A stretch of 19,891 bases of DNA from Aquamicrobium sp. (lineage in GTDB: Bacteria > Pseudomonadota > Alphaproteobacteria > Rhizobiales > Rhizobiaceae). Under the pieces are notes generated by a model. That model made no database searches and had not been told where the DNA came from. It saw only the letters and a list, made by a program, of their open reading frames with translations. A program made the translations under genes and the position numbers. The stretch is taken from NCBI GenBank assembly GCA_014860725.1, contig JACZJD010000093.1, forward strand, positions 1-19,891, in the 5' to 3' direction. Numbering within the stretch: the first letter of the stretch is position 1; every line of letters starts with the position of its first letter. Shown one piece after another: positions 1 through 6,277 of this stretch.

Positions 1-88
1 GAACCAGATCGTGCCCGCGGCGCGAGAACGCCCGGGCGAGCGCCCGCCCCAGCCCGCCGCCGGCGCCGGTGACGACGACGCAGCTCAC
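1..88 (-). CDS. Short-chain dehydrogenase/reductase, N-terminal fragment (cut by window edge)
   Basis: The minus strand reads from a GTG codon (complement of 86-88) into a typical Rossmann start: a short hydrophobic beta strand, then T-G-A-G-G-G-L-G, matching the TGxxxGxG dinucleotide-binding motif of classical SDR enzymes. Only about 29 residues are inside the window, so catalytic residues and substrate class cannot be judged. The GTG overlaps the stop codon of the upstream epimerase gene as GTGA, the same 4-base overlap style as the other genes of this leftward operon, which supports the start. It is probably an NAD(P)-dependent oxidoreductase acting with the monooxygenase, carrier and epimerase upstream. 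Family call is firm; specific function unknown. Confidence 0.75.
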   Translation of the reverse strand, partial: MSCVVVTGAGGGLGRALARAFSRRGHDLV

Positions 89-1023
89 AGCTCGCCCCGG
101 GCGCGGGCGTGCTCGACATAGTAACGGAAGGTCTCTTCCGAGGTCTTCCTCGGCCGGTAGCCGAATTCCTCCTTCAGCCGCCGGTTGGAAAGCACCGGGC
201 GGTAGCGCAGGAAGTTGACCTGCTCCGGCCCGTAGCGGCCGATGCCCAGCCGGCGGCCGCACCACAGGACCGCCTTGACGAGGCCGGCCGGCAGCGTGCG
301 CACCGGCTTGCCGAGGATGGCGGCGATCTCGCGCACCGTCAGCGCGCCGTCGCCGGCCATGTTGTAGATGCCGCTCAGGTCGCGGCGCAGGCCGTGCTCG
401 ATGGCGCTGACCACGTCCTCGTCCCAGATGAAGACGAAGGGCGAGTCGCTGCCGCGGATGGCGAGCATGCGTTTCGCGCTGAACAGGTCGGTGATGAGGT
501 TCTTGGTCGTCGCGCCGAGAATGGTGCCGGGGCGGAACACGAGCTGGCGAAGCTGCGGGTGCCGGCTGCGGTAGCCGGCCAGCATCTCCTCGATCCGACG
601 CTTGTGGTCGGAATAGGCGAATTCGGGATTGCCGCGCAGCGGCCGGTCCTCGTCGATCCAGGCAGGGTTGTCGGGGTGATAGCCGTAGGCCGCGCCGGAG
701 CTGGTGACGGTGATGTGCCCGACGCCCGCCGCGAGGCAGCAGTCGAGCACGTTCCGCGTGCCGTTGACGTCGATGTCGAACTCGCGGGCGCGGTCGCCGC
801 CGGCATCGAGCACCGAGGCCAGATGCACGACATGGGTGATGCCCTCCGCCTTCAGCAGCTCCGCCATGGCCGGGTCGCGCACGTCCATCGCGGCGACGGC
901 GAAAGGCAGGTCGCCGCGCGGGCGGATATCGGTACCGACGACGTGGAAGTCCGCCGCCAGCCGGCTGCCGAGCAGGCTGCCGACATAGCCGGCAGCCCCG
1001 GTGACGAGCACGCGCTTCGTCAT
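85..1023 (-). CDS. NAD(P)-dependent epimerase/dehydratase (extended SDR)
   Basis: A 312-residue protein of the extended SDR family. The N-terminus has the TGAAGYVG nucleotide-binding motif at residues 8-15, and the active-site pair Y137-x3-K141 (YSDHK) follows a TSSG segment near residue 108. These are the hallmarks of NAD-dependent sugar epimerases and 3-beta-hydroxysteroid-dehydrogenase-like enzymes. The length fits the family. The ATG start overlaps the stop of the carrier gene (ATGA), and its own stop overlaps the next SDR start (GTGA), so translation is probably coupled. In this operon (monooxygenase, bile-acid/sodium-type carrier, SDR) a role in oxidising or epimerising an alcohol or ketone on a small hydrophobic substrate is more likely than nucleotide-sugar metabolism; that is inference from context only. 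Confidence 0.85.
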   Translation of the reverse strand: MTKRVLVTGAAGYVGSLLGSRLAADFHVVGTDIRPRGDLPFAVAAMDVRDPAMAELLKAEGITHVVHLASVLDAGGDRAREFDIDVNGTRNVLDCCLAAGVGHITVTSSGAAYGYHPDNPAWIDEDRPLRGNPEFAYSDHKRRIEEMLAGYRSRHPQLRQLVFRPGTILGATTKNLITDLFSAKRMLAIRGSDSPFVFIWDEDVVSAIEHGLRRDLSGIYNMAGDGALTVREIAAILGKPVRTLPAGLVKAVLWCGRRLGIGRYGPEQVNFLRYRPVLSNRRLKEEFGYRPRKTSEETFRYYVEHARARGEL

Positions 1024-1952
1024 GCCCGCCGGCCCGCCGCCTTCGCAGCCGGGCCGAAATCCCGGATCGGGATGCGCGCCCAGATGCTCGCCAGCGTCAG
1101 GCCCGACACCAGATGCCACACACCCCAGAAGGCGGTGATCAGCATCATGCCGCCGGCCGAGGGCATGAAGGTGAACAGGATGACCAGACCGAGGCCGGAA
1201 TTCTGGATGCCGACCTCGAGCGTGACCGCGCGCCTGTCGGGCGTGTTGAGCCGCATCAGCCGGCCCATCAGCGCGCCGAGCAGCAGCGCCATCGTGTTGT
1301 GCGCGACGACCAGCCAGAAGAAGGTGTGGAAGCGCTCGACGAACAGCGTGAAGTTGTTGCTGAAGGCGATGGCGACGAAGGCGAGGAAGACGAGGAGCGC
1401 GAAGATGCGCAGCGGCGGCTCGACCCTGGCGGCAAGATCCGGGAAGCGCCGCCCGACCGCCATGCCGATCAGCAGCGGCAGGCCGAGCACGACGAGCACC
1501 AGCAGAACGATGCTGCCGGCATCCACTGCGATCGAGACGAGAAGGTCGCGGGTGTAGGGATTGAGCCAGCCGTAGAAGGCGAAGTTCAGCGGCGTCAGCA
1601 CGGTCGCGGCAAGGCTCGACACCGCCGTCATGCTGATCGAGACGGCGACGTTGCCCCGCGCCAGCCACGTCATGATGTTGGAGAAGGCGCCGCCGGGGCA
1701 CGCCGCGACGAGGATCATGCCGAGCGACAGCTCCGGGTCGATCTCGAAGAACCATGTAGCGAAGCAGGTCGCGGCCGGCAGCAGCAGGAACTGCGCGAAC
1801 AGCCCGGCGAAGGCCGTGCGCGGCTGGGTAACGACGCGCCTGAAATCGGCCGGCCGCAAGGTCAGCGACACGCCGAACATCATCAGCGCCAGCAGGGCGT
1901 TGAGAATGACGAGGCTGGTGGGATCGAACTGGATGGGGACAGGACCGCTCAT
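1020..1952 (-). CDS. Bile acid:sodium symporter family (SBF/BASS) membrane carrier
   Basis: A 310-residue, strongly hydrophobic protein with about nine to ten predicted membrane segments, the usual size and topology of the bile acid:sodium symporter family. Family-type motifs are visible: CPGGAFSN at 85-92, a GN pair followed by a serine/threonine-rich helix at 100-113, and EVGIQNS at 246-252 in the second inverted repeat, where Na+ and substrate are bound in this fold. It should sit in the inner membrane and import an organic anion with sodium. The ATG overlaps the stop of the monooxygenase (ATGA) and its stop overlaps the epimerase start (ATGA). Members transport bile acids, pantothenate, keto acids and sulfonated compounds, so the substrate is not defined by sequence. 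Its pairing with an FMO and SDR enzymes suggests an oxidisable organic acid or steroid/terpenoid-like compound. Confidence 0.88.
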   Translation of the reverse strand: MSGPVPIQFDPTSLVILNALLALMMFGVSLTLRPADFRRVVTQPRTAFAGLFAQFLLLPAATCFATWFFEIDPELSLGMILVAACPGGAFSNIMTWLARGNVAVSISMTAVSSLAATVLTPLNFAFYGWLNPYTRDLLVSIAVDAGSIVLLVLVVLGLPLLIGMAVGRRFPDLAARVEPPLRIFALLVFLAFVAIAFSNNFTLFVERFHTFFWLVVAHNTMALLLGALMGRLMRLNTPDRRAVTLEVGIQNSGLGLVILFTFMPSAGGMMLITAFWGVWHLVSGLTLASIWARIPIRDFGPAAKAAGRRA

Positions 1953-3301
1953 GGGGCACCTCGGGCTGCCGGCTGCTTGACGTTGGATGCGCGCGGCGCG
2001 ACCGCCGCCAGTTCCCTGCGCAGGGCTGCGGCATGGCCGGCCACCGCCTTGCGGTACGTGTCCTTGTGGACGTAGTAGGCCATGCGCTCGAGCTTGAGAT
2101 AGCCGTAGCCGCCGTCGATGCGGCATCCGGCGAGGCTCGCCTTCATCTCCTTCAGCCGCGCGGCCGCAGGCGCGCCCTCGGCCAGCCCGCGGATGAACAG
2201 CGCCACTAGCTCGGCCTGCTCGTTGCGCCCTTCCCAGCCGAGGCCCGCGGCCTCGACCATGCCCATCATGAACAAGGTGTCGTGGCGGGGGTGGAAGACG
2301 TTGAGGTAGAGCTGCGGCGCGCCGGCGTCCGCCGGCCAGTTCAGCTCGGCACGGTCGATGAAGGGATAGTCGAGCCTGTAGCCGGTCGCGAGCAGGACGA
2401 GGTCGTAGTCGCCGCGGCTGCCGTCGGCGAACGCCACGCCGTCGCCGTCGAGCCGCGCGATGTCGGCGCGGGGCCGGATGTCGCCCTGCCCGATGTGGTG
2501 CAGGATCAGCGAGTTCATCACCGGATGCGACTCGTACATCCGGTAGTCGGGGTCGGGCAGGCCGTATTGCGACGGCTTGCCCATCACCGCGCGCACGAGG
2601 GCGGCGTCGAGAAGCTGCTTCAGCCGGCGCGGCAGCTTCACCTTGCCGCCGAGCGTGTCGGTCGGGCGGCCGAAGATGAATTTCGGGATGAAGTAGTAGC
2701 CGCGCCGCACCGAGATATCGACGCTCGCGGCATGGTGGACGGCATCGACCGCGATGTCGGCGCCGGAATTGCCGCAGCCGACGACGAGCACCCGCTTGCC
2801 CGCAAGCTGCGACGGCGTGCGGTAGTCGCCCGCATGCATCAGCGTGCCGGAGAACTCCCCGGGCAGGTCGGGGATGTTGGGGTGGTGCAGCGTGCCGTTG
2901 GCGATCAGGACGCCGGCGAAGCGGCGTTCGCGCCGCTCTCCGCCGCTCTCCGTCGTCACCCGCCAGCCGTCGCCGTCCGGCTCGACCCTGAGCACGCGCG
3001 TCGAGAACTCGTAGTGGCGGTAGAGGTCGAAATGGCGGGCATAGGCGCGGAAGTAGCGGCGCATCTCGTCGTGGCGCGGATAGGCCGCAACCGAGGCCGG
3101 CATGGGAAACTCGGCGAACTCGGTCGTCGTCTTCGACGAGATCAGGTGCGCGGTCTCGTACATGGTGCTGTGCGGGTTGTCGATGTCCCACAGCCCGCCG
3201 ACATCGGCATGCTGCTCGAAGCCGGTGAAGGCGATGCCGTGCCTGTCGAGATTGCGCGCCGCGGCGAGCCCCATCGGGCCGGCGCCGATTACCGCATACA
3301 T
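1949..3301 (-). CDS. Flavin-containing monooxygenase (class B FMO type)
   Basis: A 450-residue flavoprotein monooxygenase. The FAD-binding GAGPMG lies at residues 6-11, the NADPH-binding GCGNSG at 175-180, and between them the fingerprint F150-S-G-x3-H156-x3-Y160-R. FxGxxxHxxxY[K/R] is the FMO form, whereas Baeyer-Villiger enzymes usually end in WP. It should use NADPH and O2 to oxygenate a soft heteroatom or a carbonyl-bearing substrate. I chose the ATG at 3301 because a strong ribosome-binding sequence (GGGGAGGAG) sits nine bases before it and the FAD motif follows at once. A longer reading from 3325 adds eight residues and has no such site. It is first of a four-gene leftward operon with 4-base overlaps, divergent from the GntR regulator. 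The substrate is unknown. Confidence 0.9.
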   Translation of the reverse strand: MYAVIGAGPMGLAAARNLDRHGIAFTGFEQHADVGGLWDIDNPHSTMYETAHLISSKTTTEFAEFPMPASVAAYPRHDEMRRYFRAYARHFDLYRHYEFSTRVLRVEPDGDGWRVTTESGGERRERRFAGVLIANGTLHHPNIPDLPGEFSGTLMHAGDYRTPSQLAGKRVLVVGCGNSGADIAVDAVHHAASVDISVRRGYYFIPKFIFGRPTDTLGGKVKLPRRLKQLLDAALVRAVMGKPSQYGLPDPDYRMYESHPVMNSLILHHIGQGDIRPRADIARLDGDGVAFADGSRGDYDLVLLATGYRLDYPFIDRAELNWPADAGAPQLYLNVFHPRHDTLFMMGMVEAAGLGWEGRNEQAELVALFIRGLAEGAPAAARLKEMKASLAGCRIDGGYGYLKLERMAYYVHKDTYRKAVAGHAAALRRELAAVAPRASNVKQPAARGAP

Positions 3302-3447
3302 ATGCCGCGTCTCCTCCCCGGACATCGTTCCAGCCGTGCACGGGAAGAACCGCCCTCCCCGCCCGGCGGGGATGGTCTGCGGCGTCTCCTCCCGCGGATT
3401 CCCGTCTCCCTCGCGAATCCGGAACCGAGCCTAGAGCAGCACGGACC

Positions 3448-3460
3448 TTCCGTATCGGAA
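3448..3460. promoter_or_regulatory. Perfect inverted repeat in the divergent intergenic region (possible operator)
   Basis: TTCCG-TAT-CGGAA is a perfect 5-3-5 inverted repeat about 150 bases upstream of the monooxygenase start. It lies in the 338-base gap between the leftward monooxygenase operon and the rightward regulator gene. Its sequence differs from the TTGTCGGACAA sites near the regulator, so if it is an operator it may bind a different protein. No convincing -35/-10 pair for the leftward operon could be fixed beside it. Confidence 0.3.
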
Positions 3461-3566
3461 CAAATGAGACGTCGAGCCGTCAATTCGAGACTCGGCCTCC
3501 CTCTCGCCCGCCGCCGGGAACGCGCCTGGCTGACCATGCGTCACCCTCCGCTGCGACGGCGGGGGC

Positions 3567-3594
3567 TTGACACCGGATGCCATCCCGGTACGTT
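3567..3594 (+). promoter_or_regulatory. Candidate promoter of the GntR regulator gene
   Basis: A perfect -35 hexamer TTGACA (3567-3572) is followed, after 16 bases, by a weak -10 candidate TACGTT (3589-3594). The spacer holds an imperfect inverted repeat (ACCGGAT gcc ATCCCGGT, 3572-3589). The downstream edge abuts the TTGTCGGACAA palindrome, so a bound regulator would cover the -10/+1 region. The -35 is good and the -10 poor, so this is tentative. Confidence 0.35.
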
Positions 3595-3650
3595 TGTCGG
3601 ACAAGCATACAAAAGTAACGGACAAAATCGGGGAGGAGGATGTCCGACAA
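3594..3650. promoter_or_regulatory. Predicted operator array for the GntR/FadR-type regulator
   Basis: TTGTCGGACAA at 3594-3604 is a perfect odd-centred palindrome. It fits the T-x-GT-N3-AC-x-A pattern typical of FadR-subfamily GntR operators. A degenerate copy at 3615-3625 shares the right half CGGACAA (8 of 11 positions), centred 21 bases further on. A third at 3640-3650, ATGTCCGACAA, has a perfect TGTC-C-GACA core and overlaps the start codon of the regulator gene. This arrangement suggests autorepression by the adjacent regulator. The sites are seen directly; the binding protein is inferred. Confidence 0.55.
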
Positions 3651-4416
3651 CGCGCTCAACCGTTTCGAGCCGATCAAGGCTCCGTCGGCCTACGAGATGG
3701 TGGCCGAGGCCATCGAGCGCGAGATCACCTCCGGTCGCCTCAAGCCCGGCGACGAGATCGGCACCGAGGCCGAGCTCGTGCGCCAGTTCGGCGTCAACCG
3801 CTCGACCGTGCGCGAGGGCATCCGCGTGCTGGAGCAGAGCGGGCTCGTGCGCCGCGAGGCCGCGCGCAAGCTCTTCGTCTGCACCCCGCACTATCGCTAT
3901 CTCTCCAGCCGCATGAGCCGTGCGCTCATCATCAGCGAAGTCACCTTCCGCGAGCTCTACGAGACCGCGATGGTGCTGGAGCTGGGCGCGATCGAGGGCG
4001 CGGTCGCCGCCGCCACCGACGAGGACCTCGCCGCGCTGGAGGACAACCAGCGGCAGGCGGAAGCGGCGGTGGACGACCCGATGCGGCTCGCCGAGGTCGA
4101 CACCGATTTCCACGCCCTGATCGCGCACGCCTCGCACAACCGCGTGCTGGAGCTGGCGCGCGAGCCGGCCGCACTCCTGTTCTTCCCGACCTCGGAAATG
4201 ATCTGCCGCAAGGTTTCCGAGGGCGCGCGCCGTATGGTGGACGCCCACAGGGAGCTGATCGATTCCATCCGCGCGCGCGACGTCGAGCGGGCGCGGCTGT
4301 GGATGGCGCGGCACGTGACGGACTGGAAGAAGGGCTTCGAGCGCACGGGGCGCAGCATCGACGAGCCCGTCGAGCGCGGGTTCGATCAGGAGATGGTCGC
4401 GCGATTGTTCAGATAG
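3640..4416 (+). CDS. GntR-family transcriptional regulator, FadR subfamily (FCD domain)
   Basis: A 258-residue regulator. Residues 15-80 form a GntR winged helix-turn-helix, with the recognition region around GVNRSTVREGIRVLEQSGLV (51-70). Residues about 100-230 form an all-helical FCD ligand-binding domain. The metal-binding set of FCD proteins appears intact: D154, H158, H203 and H225, with the usual 4- and 22-residue spacings. FCD proteins commonly bind organic acids at this metal. The start has a purine-rich GGGAGGAGG directly upstream, unusually close to the ATG. TTGTCGGACAA-type sites precede and overlap the start. It lies between the divergent monooxygenase operon and the ABC transporter/acyl-CoA operon, so it probably controls one or both in response to the imported acid or a CoA derivative. 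The family is certain and the ligand unknown. Confidence 0.93.
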   Translation: MSDNALNRFEPIKAPSAYEMVAEAIEREITSGRLKPGDEIGTEAELVRQFGVNRSTVREGIRVLEQSGLVRREAARKLFVCTPHYRYLSSRMSRALIISEVTFRELYETAMVLELGAIEGAVAAATDEDLAALEDNQRQAEAAVDDPMRLAEVDTDFHALIAHASHNRVLELAREPAALLFFPTSEMICRKVSEGARRMVDAHRELIDSIRARDVERARLWMARHVTDWKKGFERTGRSIDEPVERGFDQEMVARLFR

Positions 4417-4419
4417 CGC

Positions 4420-4447
4420 GCGCCGGCCGAAGGAGGCGGGCCGGCGC
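4420..4447 (+). promoter_or_regulatory. Strong GC hairpin between the regulator gene and the transporter operon
   Basis: GCGCCGGCC (4420-4428) and GGCCGGCGC (4439-4447) are a perfect 9-base inverted repeat. The 10-base loop, GAAGGAGGCG, contains a Shine-Dalgarno-like AAGGAGG. It begins four bases after the regulator stop codon. No T run follows, so it is not a classic intrinsic terminator. It could slow or partly stop transcription, or protect mRNA ends, and so separate expression of the regulator from the transporter genes. Confidence 0.5.
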
Positions 4448-4472
4448 AGCGGAAACGTTCATGGGGAGGACG

Positions 4473-4562
4473 ATGACGAATTCGGTCGGAAACAGCAGCC
4501 TGCGGGGCGTCGCGCCATGCCCCGCGCCTCTGCGGGGTGTCGCGCCATGCCTGCCGCGATGA
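4473..4562 (+). CDS. Probable 29-residue leader ORF translationally coupled to livG
   Basis: An ATG at 4473 is preceded at good distance by GGGGAGGA and opens a 29-codon frame. Its TGA stop overlaps the livG ATG at 4559 as ATGA, the same overlap style as livG-livH. The peptide contains a tandem duplication of ten residues (LRGVAPCPAP then LRGVAPCLPR) encoded by the 30-bp repeat. An in-frame ATG at 4461 would add four residues. It has no membrane or signal character. I infer a leader or coupling ORF whose translation opens the livG start; it could instead be a chance frame in GC-rich DNA. Nothing shows that the peptide itself has a function. Confidence 0.4.
   Translation: MTNSVGNSSLRGVAPCPAPLRGVAPCLPR
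4500..4551 (+). repeat. Two-copy tandem repeat, 30-bp period, just before livG
   Basis: CTGCGGGGYGTCGCGCCATGCC occurs at 4500-4521 and again at 4530-4551 with a single C/T difference. The RNA can form GCGGGGC (4502-4508) with GCCCCGC (4519-4525), or CCCCGC (4520-4525) with GCGGGG (4532-4537). These two hairpins use the same strand and exclude each other. The repeat lies inside the leader ORF and ends eight bases before the livG ATG. Confidence 0.7.
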
Positions 4563-5398
4563 AGGCGGCGCGGCTCGACGTCGAGGGGCTGTCGCTGTCC
4601 TTCGGCGGCCTCAAGGCGATCAACAACGTGTCCTTTTCCGTCGAGCCGGGTTCGATCACCGCGCTGATCGGGCCGAACGGCGCGGGCAAGACCTCGATGT
4701 TCAACTGCATCTCCGGCTTCTACAAGCCGCAGCAGGGACGGGTTCTGTTCGACGGCGAGGACGTGACGCACGTGCATCCGCCCGAGCGCGCCAGGCTGGG
4801 CTTCGCCCGCACCTTCCAGAACATCGCGCTCTTCCGCGGCATGACCGTGCTCGACAACATCAAGCTCGGCCGCCACGCCCACATGAAGACCAACCTGTTG
4901 CAGGCGCTCGCCTATTTCGGGCCGGCGGCGCGCGAGGAGATGGAGCTGCGCGCCGAGGTCGAGCGCGACATCATCGACTTCCTCGAGATCAACCACATCC
5001 GCCACATGCCGGTCGCGGCGCTGTCCTACGGCCTGCAGAAGCGGGTCGAGCTCGCCCGCGCGCTCGCCATGCGGCCGCGCATGCTCCTCCTCGACGAGCC
5101 GGTCGCCGGCATGAACCGCGAGGAGACCGAGGACATGGCCCGCTTCATCCTCGACGTGAAGGAGGAATGGGGCACCACCATCCTGATGGTCGAGCACGAC
5201 ATGGGCATGGTGATGGACATCTCCGACCACGTCGTGGTGCTCAATTTCGGCCAGGTGATCGCGCGCGGCCTGCCGCACGAGGTGCAGCAGGACCCGCAGG
5301 TCGTGGCCGCCTATCTCGGCAGCGGCGACCCGGCCGCGCTGATGAAGCGGCTGGCGGCGGAAGCCGATGCCGGCGAAGCCACGGTGGGGGCGGCATGA
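4559..5398 (+). CDS. livG: LIV-type ABC transporter ATP-binding protein LivG
   Basis: A 279-residue ABC ATPase of the branched-chain amino acid/amide (HAAT) class. Walker A is GPNGAGKTS at 38-46, the Q-loop falls in TFQNI near 85-89, the signature LSYGLQ is at 155-160 in the form typical of LivG, Walker B is LLLDEP at 176-181, and the switch histidine is H213. It powers import through the LivH/LivM channel at the inner membrane. I place the start at 4559 rather than 4517, because homologues begin just before the conserved ...LSLSFGG strand and because the ATG overlaps the upstream leader ORF stop (ATGA). The stop overlaps the livH start in the same way. The downstream acyl-CoA synthetase suggests a carboxylic acid rather than leucine as substrate (inference). 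Confidence 0.93.
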   Translation: MKAARLDVEGLSLSFGGLKAINNVSFSVEPGSITALIGPNGAGKTSMFNCISGFYKPQQGRVLFDGEDVTHVHPPERARLGFARTFQNIALFRGMTVLDNIKLGRHAHMKTNLLQALAYFGPAAREEMELRAEVERDIIDFLEINHIRHMPVAALSYGLQKRVELARALAMRPRMLLLDEPVAGMNREETEDMARFILDVKEEWGTTILMVEHDMGMVMDISDHVVVLNFGQVIARGLPHEVQQDPQVVAAYLGSGDPAALMKRLAAEADAGEATVGAA

Positions 5399-6276
5399 GC
5401 GACTTTCTCTTCTTCATCGAGGTCTCGCTCGCCGGCCTCGGCTCGGGCGCGCTCCTGGCGCTGACCGCGCTCGCCTTCGTCCTGATCTACAAGGCGACCC
5501 GCGTCATCAACCTCGCGGTCAGCGAGATCCTGATGATGGGCGGCTATTTCTTCTTCGCCTTCGCGGCCAGCATGAGCCTGTCGGCGTGGCTCGCCATACC
5601 GCTCGCCGTCGGCGGCGGCGCCGCGATCGGCGCGATCGTCGAGCGCGGCATCATCCGGCGCATGCTGGGCGAGAACCCGATCTCGGTGTTCATGGTCACG
5701 GTCGGCCTCGGCTCCGTGCTGGTCGGCATCGTCGAGCTGGTCTGGGGCACCGATCCGCGCACGCTGCCCGACTTCATGGGCACGGCCCCGATCTTCATCG
5801 GCGAGGCCTACGTCTCGCGCAAGATCGCCATCAGCTTCGTGGTGGCGGCGCTGGTCATCGCCGTGTTCCTGCTCCTCTTCCGCTTCTGGCGCGGCGGCGT
5901 GGCGCTCAGGGCGACCGCCACCGACCAGGCGGCGGCCTATTCCTGCGGCATCAACGTGCCGGGCGTCTTCTCGCTCGCCTGGACCATCGGCTGCGGCGCG
6001 GCTGCCGGCGCGGGCGTGCTTCTGGGCTCGATCGGCGGCATCGCGCCGACCATGGGCGCCTTCGGCCTGTCGGCGCTGGTCGTCGTCATCGTCGGCGGGC
6101 TCGACTCGGTCGCGGGCGCGCTGGTGGCGGGCCTCGCCATCGGCCTGGTGGAGGCGTGGGCGGGCACCTATCTCGGCGGCGAATACAAGCTCGTCTTCAC
6201 CTTCGGCATCCTCATCCTCATGCTGATGATCCGGCCCTACGGCCTGTTCGGCACGAGAGAAATCGAGCGGCTCTGA
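5395..6276 (+). CDS. livH: LIV-type ABC transporter permease LivH
   Basis: A 293-residue integral membrane protein with about eight hydrophobic helices, the normal length for LivH. It has the family pattern of a first helix leading into YKATRVINLAVSEILMMGG, where many family members have xxINFAQGExxMxG. It ends with the conserved LMIRPYGLFG motif. It forms the inner-membrane channel with LivM. The ATG overlaps the livG stop (ATGA), and livM begins one base after its stop. The replacement of the usual FAQG by LAVS in the first loop is characteristic of a subset of LIV-type permeases that sit next to acyl-CoA ligases; I mention this from general familiarity, not from a search. Confidence 0.93.
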   Translation: MSDFLFFIEVSLAGLGSGALLALTALAFVLIYKATRVINLAVSEILMMGGYFFFAFAASMSLSAWLAIPLAVGGGAAIGAIVERGIIRRMLGENPISVFMVTVGLGSVLVGIVELVWGTDPRTLPDFMGTAPIFIGEAYVSRKIAISFVVAALVIAVFLLLFRFWRGGVALRATATDQAAAYSCGINVPGVFSLAWTIGCGAAAGAGVLLGSIGGIAPTMGAFGLSALVVVIVGGLDSVAGALVAGLAIGLVEAWAGTYLGGEYKLVFTFGILILMLMIRPYGLFGTREIERL

Positions 6277-6277
6277 C

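Noticed and set aside
3302..3325. Longer start for the flavin monooxygenase (eight more residues)
   Set aside because: The strong GGGGAGGAG site is placed for the ATG at 3301, and the FAD-binding strand normally begins within the first few residues.
4500..4551. CRISPR-like array
   Set aside because: Only two units, 8-base spacer, located inside a coding junction, and no cas genes in the window.
4517..4558. Upstream start for LivG adding 14 residues
   Set aside because: The added residues come from the repeated DNA and have no counterpart in LivG proteins; the ATG at 4559 has an ATGA overlap and fits the family start.
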